A DNA stretch of 64,000 bases from Duganella dendranthematis (GTDB taxonomy: Bacteria > Pseudomonadota > Gammaproteobacteria > Burkholderiales > Burkholderiaceae_D). The notes below the pieces were generated by a model. That model saw only the letters and a program-made list of their open reading frames with translations, had not been told where the DNA came from and searched no databases. Position 1 is the stretch's first letter. Every line of letters starts with the position of its first letter. Of the stretch, positions 8,500-16,340 are shown piece after piece. The DNA lies in NCBI RefSeq assembly GCF_012849375.1, contig NZ_CP051684.1:3410001-3474000 (forward strand), read 5' to 3'. The translations under genes and the position numbers were made by a program.

Positions 8500-10128
8500 T
8501 TAATACAGGCGGACTTCGATCAGCGTCGGGCCTTGTTCGCGGGCGGAGTTGGCCATGGCTCTGTAGAAGCCCTCGGCGCTGTCGACAGCGACCGACGGCA
8601 CGCCCATGCTGGTGGCCATCGCCAGCCAGTCGATGCGCGGCTTGTCGATGTCGATCATGGCCAGCGCCTTGGGGCCGGGTGCGCCGGCGCCCATGTTGGC
8701 GTATTCGGCCTTGAGGATGGCGTAGCTGTTGTTGGCGAAGATGATGGTGGTGACGTTGAGCCCTTCGCGTGCTTGCGTCCACAGCGACTGGATGGTGTAC
8801 ATGGCGCTGCCGTCGCCGACCATGCAGAACACACGTCGGTCCGGACAGGCCAGCGCGGCGCCGGTGGCGACCGGCGTGCCGTAGCCGATCGAGCCGCCCA
8901 TGTTGTTGATCAGGTCGTGCGGCGCGGCGCCGACCGTCAGCCCCATGGTTTCGCGGCCGGTGGTCAGCGATTCGTCGACCAGGATGCAGTGTTCCGGCAG
9001 TGCGGCGGCCAGCGCGGCGGCGATGCTGGCCGGAGTCAGCGCGCCTTGCGGGATCACGGCCTCGGCGCGTGGTTGCAGCATGGCTTGGGCCGTGTTGGCG
9101 TCCAGTGCGTCCAGCAGCATGTCGAGGGCAGCGGCGCTGTCTTCATCGGCTTCGCTCAGCGTGTGGACCACGGTGCCGGGGGCTTTCAGCAAGGATGGCT
9201 TGTCCGGATAGCTGAAGAAGGCGATCGGTTCGGTGGTCTCCAGCGTGATGATGTGCTTGAAGCCTTTGAGGAATTCCAGCGCCTGCGGCACCGCGTACGG
9301 GATGCGCTCCAGCGTGACGCGGCCGGCGCCGCGTTCGATGCGGGAGGTGAAGAACTGCGTCGCCAGGCGGCAGCCGGTGGCAGCTTTCAGCTTGCCCGCC
9401 AGCTCGACCGCGCGGCCACGGGTGGCGCGGTTGGCCAGGATCACCAGCGTTGGTTCGCCGGAGCGCAGCACTTTGGCGATGGCGTCGATGCGCGCCGGTT
9501 CCGGGCGCTTGATTTGCGGCGCCAGTCCTTCGGCTGCGGCGATGCCATCAGCGCCGCCGACGCCTGCCGCCGCGCCAGTCGCATCGGCGCGGCCCGCGCC
9601 GGATGCACGCGGTGGCGCGGCTTGTGCGCTGGCTTCCTGCCATGACGCGTCGCCCGGCAGCAGCAGGGTGGCGATCTGGCCGGGATGCTCGCTGGCCTTG
9701 GCAATTGCGGTGCTGACGTCCCACGCCACCGAGTGCGGCGACTCGACGCGCCGCACCCAATGGCTCAGTGGCCGCGCCAGCCCTTCGATATCGGACATCA
9801 GCGGCGGATCGTATTTCAGGTGCGCCGCCGAATGCTCGCCGACGATATTCACCATGCCGGACGAGGCGCGCTTGGCGTTGTGAATGTTGGCCAGTCCGTT
9901 CGCCAGGCCGGGGCCAAGGTGCAGCAAGGTCGATGCCGGCGTGCCCTTCATGCGGTAGTAGCCATCGGCAGCGCCGGTGCATACGCCTTCAAACAGGCAC
10001 AGCACGCTGCGCATGCGCGGGTTTTCCAGCGCCTTCAGGAAGTGCATCTCCGACGTGCCAGGATTGGCGAAGCAGATATCGACTCCCTGTTCGGTCAGGG
10101 TCTTGACCAGGCTCTCGGCGCCGTTCAT
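8500..10128 (-). CDS. Thiamine-diphosphate-dependent enzyme (acetolactate synthase/benzoylformate decarboxylase-like)
   Basis: A 542-residue three-domain TPP enzyme. The N-terminal pyrimidine-binding domain carries CFANPGTSEMH and the catalytic-Glu region LFEGVCTGAADGY. A middle domain spans about 190-330. The C-terminal pyrophosphate-binding domain has the GDG...NN motif (GDGSAMYTIQSLW ... FANNSYAIL) about 30 residues long. An Ala/Gly-rich linker at about 175-195 is longer than usual. The gene ends 16 bases before the second decarboxylase-like gene and begins 1 base after the aldolase gene. In this operon a 2-oxo acid decarboxylase acting after ring cleavage is plausible. True acetolactate synthase is unlikely without a small subunit or ilv neighbours. 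Confidence 0.85.
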   Translation of the reverse strand: MNGAESLVKTLTEQGVDICFANPGTSEMHFLKALENPRMRSVLCLFEGVCTGAADGYYRMKGTPASTLLHLGPGLANGLANIHNAKRASSGMVNIVGEHSAAHLKYDPPLMSDIEGLARPLSHWVRRVESPHSVAWDVSTAIAKASEHPGQIATLLLPGDASWQEASAQAAPPRASGAGRADATGAAAGVGGADGIAAAEGLAPQIKRPEPARIDAIAKVLRSGEPTLVILANRATRGRAVELAGKLKAATGCRLATQFFTSRIERGAGRVTLERIPYAVPQALEFLKGFKHIITLETTEPIAFFSYPDKPSLLKAPGTVVHTLSEADEDSAAALDMLLDALDANTAQAMLQPRAEAVIPQGALTPASIAAALAAALPEHCILVDESLTTGRETMGLTVGAAPHDLINNMGGSIGYGTPVATGAALACPDRRVFCMVGDGSAMYTIQSLWTQAREGLNVTTIIFANNSYAILKAEYANMGAGAPGPKALAMIDIDKPRIDWLAMATSMGVPSVAVDSAEGFYRAMANSAREQGPTLIEVRLY

Positions 10129-10129
10129 C

Positions 10130-10987
10130 TCAGTACCCCGCCATTTCGCGCGCCTTGCCGATCACGCCATAGCTGCGCTGCGGCGCCGACATCAGGAAGC
10201 TGTAGCCTTCCTTCAGCAGCCGTTCGTAGTTGCCGGCGGTGACGTGCGGATTGCCGACCTTGACGCCATGCTTGTGGCAGGTCGCCACGATCTGCGCCAT
10301 CGCCGCCAGCACTTCCGGGTGATCGTACTGGCGCGCCAGGCCCAGCTCCTGCGACAGGTCGCCTTCGCCGATCAGCACGAAGCCGATGCCGGGCACGTTG
10401 GCCAGCATATCGTCCAGGTTGCCGATCGCCTGCGTCGATTCGATCATCAGGCCGCACAAAATCTCGCCCTGTGGCGCGAGTGGCCAGACGTCGGCCTTGG
10501 CGTAGTATTCCTGCTGCGTCAGACCCCAGTAGCGCGAGGCATTCATCGGGCCGTCGCCGCGCACGCCTTTCGGCTCGTACAGCGGCGCCTGCTTCGGCCG
10601 CGCATAGCGGCACGAGGCCACCGCGTTATAGGCTTGTTCCACCGTCGCCACGTGCGGCGTGATGACGCCGTACACGCCGCGATCCAGTACCTGCTTGGCG
10701 AACGACTGGTTCATCTCGACGCCATTGGCCGGAATGCGCGCCAGCGGCGTGACCTGCGGCGCCAGCGAGCCGGCGGTGGCGATCTGCTTGCGGTTCAGCA
10801 GATATTGCAGCGAGTCGCCCAGCGCCGACACGTCATATGGGTTGTGCTCCATTTCGAACACGATGCCGTCGTACGGTGCGTCGCTCATGTCGATGGCGGA
10901 CTGCTTGTCGATTTTCGAAAACGCGGTGAATGCGACTTTGCCCTGTTCCCAGGCGCGGATGATGCCGTTCAGGCGGGTATTGCTCAT
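10130..10987 (-). CDS. HpcH/HpaI-family class II aldolase
   Basis: A 285-residue TIM-barrel protein of the HpaI/citrate-lyase-beta superfamily. The metal and substrate residues can be placed: Glu-His in FEMEHNPYD, Arg in PLARIPAN, Glu in LMIESTQA and Asp in IGEGDLSQELG. The position before the metal-binding Glu, usually Gln in HpaI (xQIE), is Met here (LMIES). The subgroup may therefore differ in substrate. HpaI enzymes split 4-hydroxy-2-oxo acids into pyruvate and an aldehyde or oxo acid. Here it could act on the 4-carboxy-4-hydroxy-2-oxoadipate made by the LigJ homologue. It lies 19 bases downstream of the dioxygenase gene. Confidence 0.85.
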   Translation of the reverse strand: MSNTRLNGIIRAWEQGKVAFTAFSKIDKQSAIDMSDAPYDGIVFEMEHNPYDVSALGDSLQYLLNRKQIATAGSLAPQVTPLARIPANGVEMNQSFAKQVLDRGVYGVITPHVATVEQAYNAVASCRYARPKQAPLYEPKGVRGDGPMNASRYWGLTQQEYYAKADVWPLAPQGEILCGLMIESTQAIGNLDDMLANVPGIGFVLIGEGDLSQELGLARQYDHPEVLAAMAQIVATCHKHGVKVGNPHVTAGNYERLLKEGYSFLMSAPQRSYGVIGKAREMAGY

Positions 10988-11006
10988 GATGTCCTCGTTG
11001 ATAAAG

Positions 11007-11993
11007 TTATTGTTCTGCGTTCCAGTACATGAAGCCCATGCCTTCGCCGGTGCCGGCGGCGGTGCGCCAGCAGGGGACGTAATCGACCACGGTCATCTCG
11101 GCGCCGGTTTCCTCGACCGCTTTCATGACGCTCACGTACAGCTTGATTTCGGAAGTGCCGGACTGGTAGTAGCCGTCCGGGATGGCGGCCAGGCCGTCGT
11201 AGTCGTATTCGCCCAGCATCTTCATGACCTGGTGGTCGAACTCTTCATCGTTGACGAAGTGCGACAGGCCGCCGGAGGCGAAGATACCGACCCGCACATC
11301 CTGTGGCCAGGCCTTGATCGCATCGCGCAGCACGCGGCCGAACTCGATGCAGCGCGCCATCGACGGCTGGGTCGGCGGGTAGAAGCAGTTCATGATCACC
11401 GGCACGTGCGGCGGCGGGTTGTCGTCCATGATCTGGTGGTACACGAAGCTGTAGGCGTGCGGCGCCACCGGATAGTCCGGCAGCGGTTTCATCCAGACGT
11501 TGTCCGGCCACTTGAACAGGTCGGTCAGGTCGAAGCCTTGTTGCTGGAAGGCGTCGATCAGGTGCTTGGCCAGCGCCGGATGGCACGGGTGAGTGACGTG
11601 GTGATCCGGCGCGTACACCGAGCGCTGCGGTGGGCCGTTGTGCACTTCCGCGCCGCTATAAATCGCGATCGACGGCGAGAAGTCGAGGAAGATTTCCTTC
11701 TGGTCCTTGCCGAGGATGATGGCGATGTCGATCTTGGCGGCGCGGTAGGCCTCGGCCATTTTGTCGAGCGCGGCGCGGCAGCGGGCGGCGCGCGCGGTGC
11801 GTTCCTCGATGGTCAGGTATTTTTCAAACGCGGCCTCGCGGTGCGCTTCCAGTTCCGGATAAGTCCAGGTGCGGTTGCGGAACCACAGTTCCGGATTGTT
11901 GCGGTCGCGTTCACCGTTGGTCAGCCAGTCTTCCGGTTTCTGGCCCAGCATGCCGCTGTGCGGTACAGCCATGCCGAATACGATTTTTGCCAT
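11007..11993 (-). CDS. LigB-type class III extradiol ring-cleavage dioxygenase
   Basis: A 328-residue LigB-superfamily protein starting at the ATG at 11993. Comparison with the known LigB pattern places His12 (AVPHSG), the substrate-side His (APHAYSF), the catalytic His (GGLSHF) and the ligand Glu (TSEIKLY). The second iron ligand, expected in a DH(x)xxF motif, is Gln here (GKDQKEIF). The protein has no LigA domain and no small-subunit gene sits beside it. Position between the MFS permease and the aldolase fits ring opening of a protocatechuate- or gallate-like diol. Superfamily assignment is secure; substrate and even activity are open because of the ligand change. Confidence 0.85.
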   Translation of the reverse strand: MAKIVFGMAVPHSGMLGQKPEDWLTNGERDRNNPELWFRNRTWTYPELEAHREAAFEKYLTIEERTARAARCRAALDKMAEAYRAAKIDIAIILGKDQKEIFLDFSPSIAIYSGAEVHNGPPQRSVYAPDHHVTHPCHPALAKHLIDAFQQQGFDLTDLFKWPDNVWMKPLPDYPVAPHAYSFVYHQIMDDNPPPHVPVIMNCFYPPTQPSMARCIEFGRVLRDAIKAWPQDVRVGIFASGGLSHFVNDEEFDHQVMKMLGEYDYDGLAAIPDGYYQSGTSEIKLYVSVMKAVEETGAEMTVVDYVPCWRTAAGTGEGMGFMYWNAEQ

Positions 11994-12019
11994 GGGTATT
12001 CCTCTGTTGGTTTTATTGG

Positions 12020-13318
12020 TCAGGCCGCGCTTTTGCGCGCGCCTTCTGCGGGGGCGTTGGCCGGTGCGGTGGGTTCGGTCACTTTCGGCGCCCACTCGGG
12101 CCGGAACAGCACGGCGGTGGCGACGGCGCCGATGATCAGGAAGACGAAGATCACCATCATCGGCAGGTCATAGCTGCCGCTGATGTGCAGCAGCCAGCCC
12201 GACAAGCTGGCGGCCACACCGCCGGCCAGGCTGGTGGCGACCTGCTGCACGCCGGTGACGGCGCCGATCGCCTGCTTGGGAATCAGCGTTAGCCGCGACA
12301 GCGCCAGGTTGTTGGCGGTGGCCAGGCCCAGCAGCGACAGCGACAGCACGTTCCAGAACAGCGCCATTTCCAGCGTGTCCGCATAGGCGCCCAGCAGCAC
12401 GGTGCAGCCGCCGATGAAGCCGGCGATGATGAAGGCCTTGCGCACGGTGACGGCGTTGCGGCCGCTGGCGATCACGCGGTCGGCCGCCCAGCCGGCAATG
12501 GCGGCGACGATGGCGATGCCGGCAAAGCTGAAGAAGGTGTACAGCCCCGACTTGGCCAGCGACAGGCCGCGCTGCTCGACCAGGTAGGCCGGCATCCAGC
12601 TCATGCAGTAGAAGGTGAAGTAGCCGTAGCAGAAGTTGGTGATCATGCCGCCCCACACGACCGGGCTGGACAGGATGGAGGTGAAGGTCACCGACGACGC
12701 CTTGCGCCTGGCCGTGGCCAGTTGCTCCTTGTTCGGAAAGTCGTTGCGGACCAGTCCCAGCCAGGGCACCAGCCACAGCAGGCCGACGATGCCGGTGGCG
12801 ACGAACATCACATTCCACGAGTAGTTGACGATCAGCCAGGCGCCGACCGGCGCACCGATGGCCGGGCCGAACTTGTTGCCCATCGCCAGCAGGCCGACCG
12901 CCAGGCCGTTCTGGCTCTCGTCGAAGTTGTTGCGGATCCAGCGGTAGCTGGCCGGGATCACAATCGCTTCGGTGGCGCCGATGATCAGGCGCATGATCAC
13001 CAGCGCGGACAGGGCCGTCACCGCCCCCATCGCCGCCGTCGCCAGGCACCAGGCGGCAAAGCAGATCGCATACGGCCACTTGACGCCGTAACGGTCGGCC
13101 ACCACGCCCATCGGGATCTGGAACAGGCCGTAGGACCAGAAGAAGGCGGCGTTGATCCAGCCGCGGTCCACGCTCGACAACGCGAACTCGCGCACGAAGT
13201 TGTGGTCCGCCAGCGCCGAAGAAATACTGGTGCGGTCGATGAAGGAAATCAGCACGCCCAGTGCCAGCAGCCCGAGTATGGTCCAGCGGCTGGCTGCGCC
13301 GTGTTTGTTCGTCTCCAT
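12020..13318 (-). CDS. MFS permease, anion:cation symporter (ACS) type
   Basis: A 432-residue protein with about twelve hydrophobic segments. The signature LISFIDRTSISSALAD near the N-terminus and FFWSYGLFQIPMGVVADRYG (between helices 2 and 3) match the ACS subfamily, which takes up organic anions such as phthalate, glucarate and hydroxyphenylacetate. The central cytoplasmic loop is charged (about 195-215) and the C-terminus is a short Pro/Ala tail. It sits 17 bases after the amidohydrolase gene and 26 before the dioxygenase gene. It is the likely inner-membrane uptake route for the pathway substrate. Confidence 0.9.
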   Translation of the reverse strand: METNKHGAASRWTILGLLALGVLISFIDRTSISSALADHNFVREFALSSVDRGWINAAFFWSYGLFQIPMGVVADRYGVKWPYAICFAAWCLATAAMGAVTALSALVIMRLIIGATEAIVIPASYRWIRNNFDESQNGLAVGLLAMGNKFGPAIGAPVGAWLIVNYSWNVMFVATGIVGLLWLVPWLGLVRNDFPNKEQLATARRKASSVTFTSILSSPVVWGGMITNFCYGYFTFYCMSWMPAYLVEQRGLSLAKSGLYTFFSFAGIAIVAAIAGWAADRVIASGRNAVTVRKAFIIAGFIGGCTVLLGAYADTLEMALFWNVLSLSLLGLATANNLALSRLTLIPKQAIGAVTGVQQVATSLAGGVAASLSGWLLHISGSYDLPMMVIFVFLIIGAVATAVLFRPEWAPKVTEPTAPANAPAEGARKSAA

Positions 13319-13335
13319 ATATTCTTTCTCGGCGC

Positions 13336-14184
13336 TCAGGCCAGGCTTGGATACAGCTGTTTGGCAGTCTTTTCAAAGATCCAGGCGCGGTCGTCGTCGC
13401 TCAGCGAGGCCAGCCCGTGCTGCGCGGTGGCGAGGATCTCGGCCAGCGTGCCGGGCGACGTCGGGAAGTTGGAGCCCCATGCCAGCCGCTGCGCGCCGAA
13501 CGCTTGCACCACCGCCGGGAAGAAGGTGGCGGCGCTGGCTTTCTCCTTCTTGACGTCGCCGAAGATGCGCGGCGTCAGCTTGAAGTAGATGTTGTCCAGC
13601 GGCGCAAGGTCGAACATCGATTGGGCGTTGGCGTACGGCGCGCCATCGAGCACGTCCGGGCGACCCAGGTGGTCGAGGATGATCTTGACGCTCGGGAAGC
13701 GCTTGGCCAGCGCGGTCACTTGTGGCAGGCCGACCGGGCCGGTCTGGATGCACATCGGTAGATTCAGCTCGGCGCACAGCTCCCACGCCGGGAACGAGCG
13801 CGGATCGTCCAGTTCGCTCGGATCGAATTCCTTGGTGCTGCCGCCGGTGAACAGGCGCAGGCCTTGCAAACCGCGCGCGTGCCACTCGCGGATGCGTTGC
13901 GGTGCGTCTTCCTGCAACACGTCAACCGAGCCGACCGCGACCAGGCGGTCCGGGTATTTGTTGCAACCGTCGACCACGTAGCTGTTGTCGAAGCCGTAGG
14001 TGGTCGACGAGTGCACCACGGCGGCCTTGGCGACGCCGGCTGCGTCCATGGCGGCGATCAGCGCTTCGACCGTGCTGGGGCGTTCCTGCGACCAGTCGGA
14101 GCGCTTGCCAAACAGCGGCGCCGGTGGATAAGCCTGCTCGTCGTCCGAGATGATGTGCGGGTGGATGTCTACGATGGCAGTCAT
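13336..14184 (-). CDS. Amidohydrolase-family protein (COG3618/LigI-like)
   Basis: A 282-residue amidohydrolase-2 (TIM-barrel) protein. The first HxH motif is VDIHPHI. A further His lies in ILDHLGRPD. The C-terminal position that carries the catalytic Asp in many relatives (GTDWP) reads GSNFP here, so Asp is replaced by Asn, as in some members of the family. LigI, the 2-pyrone-4,6-dicarboxylate lactonase of the protocatechuate 4,5-cleavage route, belongs to this family, and the neighbouring ligJ-like gene supports a similar role. Overall resemblance is not close enough to name it LigI. The gene is 1 base after the hydratase gene. Confidence 0.8.
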   Translation of the reverse strand: MTAIVDIHPHIISDDEQAYPPAPLFGKRSDWSQERPSTVEALIAAMDAAGVAKAAVVHSSTTYGFDNSYVVDGCNKYPDRLVAVGSVDVLQEDAPQRIREWHARGLQGLRLFTGGSTKEFDPSELDDPRSFPAWELCAELNLPMCIQTGPVGLPQVTALAKRFPSVKIILDHLGRPDVLDGAPYANAQSMFDLAPLDNIYFKLTPRIFGDVKKEKASAATFFPAVVQAFGAQRLAWGSNFPTSPGTLAEILATAQHGLASLSDDDRAWIFEKTAKQLYPSLA

Positions 14185-14185
14185 A

Positions 14186-15211
14186 TTATTTACCTTGTGC
14201 TTTCAGGCGTTGATCCAGGCGCGGGAACACGCGGCGCGCGTTGCCTTCGAAAATCTTGTAGCGGTCTTCATCGCTCAGCGCGGCGATGCCATCGACGTAG
14301 CGCCTGGTGTCGTCGAAGTAGTGGCCGGTGCAGGGATCCTTGCCGCGCACGGCGCCGATCATTTCGGAGCCGAACAGCACGTTGTCGGCCGGGATCACCT
14401 TGGTCAGCAGCTCGACGCCGGGCTGGTGGTAGACGCAGGTGTCGAAGAAGAGGTTGTCGAGCAGGCCTTCCAGCGGCCGCTCCATCATCTCCAGCGACAT
14501 GCCGCGGTAGCGGCCCCAGTGGTAGGGCACGGCGCCGCCGCCATGCGGAATGATCAGGCGCAGCGTCGGGAAGTCCTTGAACAGGTTCGATTGCAGGATC
14601 TGCATGAAAACCGAGGTGTCGGCGTTCAGGTAGTGGGCGCCGGTACCGTGGAAGCACGGATTGCACGAGGCGGCCACGTGGATCATGGCCGGCACGTCGA
14701 GGTCGCACAGCGCTTCGTACAGCGGATACCACTCGCGGTCGGTGACCGGGGTGCCGGTCCAGTAGCCGCCGGTCGGATCGGGATTCAGGTTGCAGCCGAC
14801 GAAGCCCAGTTCCTCCACGCAGCGGCGCAGCTCGGGCACGCTGTTCTTTGGCGGCGCCAGCGGCGATTGCGGCAGCTGGCACACGGGCGCGAAATTGTCC
14901 GGGTACATTTGGGTGACGCGGTGCACCAGGTCGTTGGAAATCTCCGCCCACTCGATGCTGGTGCGCTCGTTGCCGAGGTGGTGGCTCATCAAGCCGGCAA
15001 TCGGCGAGAACAGCGTCAGGTCGCCGCCGCGCTCCTGTTGCAGCTTCAGCTGGCCGCCGCCGACCGCTTCGCGGATCTGCTCATCCGAAACGAAGGCTTC
15101 GGCGCGCGACGGGCCGTTGGCCGGATCGTTGGCGAACTCCACCTGCTTGGCGCGGAAGTCGCGGAAGGATTTGGGGACGGTCGTAAAGTGACCGTGGCAA
15201 TCGATGATCAT
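14186..15211 (-). CDS. ligJ: 4-oxalomesaconate hydratase, LigJ type
   Basis: A 341-residue amidohydrolase-superfamily protein, the same length as Sphingobium LigJ. It shares distinctive stretches with it: CHGHF at residues 5-9, FVGCNLNPDP, AMIHVAASCNPCFHGTGAHY, IPHGGGAVPYHWGR, FFDTCVYHQPG and GSEMIGAVRG. The zinc-site residues known for LigJ (His6, His8, the His in MIHV and the Glu in GSEMIG) and the His in PHGGG are all present. LigJ adds water to 4-oxalomesaconate to give 4-carboxy-4-hydroxy-2-oxoadipate in protocatechuate and gallate meta-cleavage. This is the strongest functional anchor for the operon. Confidence 0.88.
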   Translation of the reverse strand: MIIDCHGHFTTVPKSFRDFRAKQVEFANDPANGPSRAEAFVSDEQIREAVGGGQLKLQQERGGDLTLFSPIAGLMSHHLGNERTSIEWAEISNDLVHRVTQMYPDNFAPVCQLPQSPLAPPKNSVPELRRCVEELGFVGCNLNPDPTGGYWTGTPVTDREWYPLYEALCDLDVPAMIHVAASCNPCFHGTGAHYLNADTSVFMQILQSNLFKDFPTLRLIIPHGGGAVPYHWGRYRGMSLEMMERPLEGLLDNLFFDTCVYHQPGVELLTKVIPADNVLFGSEMIGAVRGKDPCTGHYFDDTRRYVDGIAALSDEDRYKIFEGNARRVFPRLDQRLKAQGK

Positions 15212-15229
15212 GGTGTCTCCGTTTTATTG

Positions 15230-16201
15230 TTAGATCGCGTTCGGATCGACGAACAGTTCGTGCAGCGCCATGCGGCGCGGCGTCAGGCCCTGCTTGAAGG
15301 CGGTCGCTTCCAGCGTCTCGATGGTCTTCAGGTTGTCGGCAATGCCGTAGGGCAGCGGGTCGTGGCCGACGATTTCTTGCAGCGCCTGGTATTTCTTGTC
15401 GGTGATTTCGCCCGAGTCCAGCTTGGCCAGCCATTCCTGCTTGGCCTGGTCGAAGGCTTTGTAGAGCGACTGCGCGATCCACGGATGCTCGGCCAGCACC
15501 GAGTCCTTGACCACGATGGTGCCGTGCATCGGATAGACGCCGGTGCGGGCGTAGTATTCCTTTTCGATTTCGGCGGCGTTGGGCAGCAGGTCCGGATAGT
15601 CGGCTTCCACTTCCTGCCAGCCGCCGGTCGGCGCGCCGGTGCGGCCAATGCCTGCCGCGCCTTCCAGGCCGGCCACCAGTTCGCCCTTGGCCATCATGTC
15701 GGCCAGCGAGGTGTCGGCGGCGGCGTGGATGACGTTGGCCGGCAGCTTGAGTTGGGTGACGTGTTCTTCATCGTCGACCACCCAGGTGACCTTGGAGGCG
15801 TCGAGGCCGAATTCGTCGATCAGCACCTGGCGGTTCCAGACGCCGGTGGTGACCGAGTAGGCGCGCACGCCGACTTGCTTGCCTTCCAGGTCTTTTGGGT
15901 GGTTGATGTTGGCGTCCGGCCGCACCAGCAGGCCGCCGTGGTGGAAGCGGCGCACGACGAAGATCGGCAGTGCGACAAACGGCGCACCGTAGGCGCGGGC
16001 GATGATGTAGGTGGTGGGCGCCAGTTCGCAGACATCGAATTCGACATCGCGCACCATGCGGCGGAAGGCGCCGATCTGCGGTTTGACGGTGACGAACTCC
16101 GCTTCCACGCCCTCGATCGGAATCGAACCGTTCTTGATGGCGATGGTGTGGGGATGATCGGCGATGGCGATCTTGAGCTTCACTTTGGTGGCCAACTTCA
16201 T
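15230..16201 (-). CDS. 4,5-dihydroxyphthalate decarboxylase-like protein (first copy)
   Basis: A 323-residue protein starting at the ATG at 16201, preceded by AAAGGAGA. It begins directly with the first beta strand (KLKIAIADHPHT) and has no signal peptide, so it is cytoplasmic despite a periplasmic-binding-protein-like fold. Length and motifs (MRDVEFDVCELAPTTY-like block, DLEGKQVGVRAYSVTTGVWN, PRRMALHELF) match Pht5-type 4,5-dihydroxyphthalate decarboxylases, which give protocatechuate. It is the first gene of the operon and faces the AraC gene. The substrate may be a different carboxylated diol because no phthalate dioxygenase is nearby. Confidence 0.82.
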   Translation of the reverse strand: MKLATKVKLKIAIADHPHTIAIKNGSIPIEGVEAEFVTVKPQIGAFRRMVRDVEFDVCELAPTTYIIARAYGAPFVALPIFVVRRFHHGGLLVRPDANINHPKDLEGKQVGVRAYSVTTGVWNRQVLIDEFGLDASKVTWVVDDEEHVTQLKLPANVIHAAADTSLADMMAKGELVAGLEGAAGIGRTGAPTGGWQEVEADYPDLLPNAAEIEKEYYARTGVYPMHGTIVVKDSVLAEHPWIAQSLYKAFDQAKQEWLAKLDSGEITDKKYQALQEIVGHDPLPYGIADNLKTIETLEATAFKQGLTPRRMALHELFVDPNAI

Positions 16202-16340
16202 TCTCCTTTGATTTGATGGAGCAAGAATAGAAGTTGGGCCGGCGCGCGTCTCTACACAAAAATTACATTCGCTGGCACTTTTGTACGCACGTATTGCTAC
16301 TGCCAAAAGCGGGGGCTATAGTGCAGCACAGGAGGCGACA
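16202..16340. promoter_or_regulatory. Divergent control region of the catabolic operon and its AraC gene
   Basis: This 139-base gap separates the operon head (minus, start 16201) from the AraC gene (plus, start 16341). For the plus strand there is a good sigma-70-like promoter: TTGCTA at 16294-16299, a 17-base spacer, and TATAGT at 16317-16322. The AraC start has AGGAGG at 16330-16335. The minus strand has a strong ribosome site (AAAGGAG) but I see no convincing -35/-10 pair, as expected for an activator-dependent promoter. AraC half-sites could not be assigned by eye. Confidence 0.6.

Noticed and set aside
8500..10128. Calling the TPP enzyme acetolactate synthase (ilvB)
   Set aside because: No small subunit or branched-chain genes are near and the operon is catabolic, so only the superfamily is supported.
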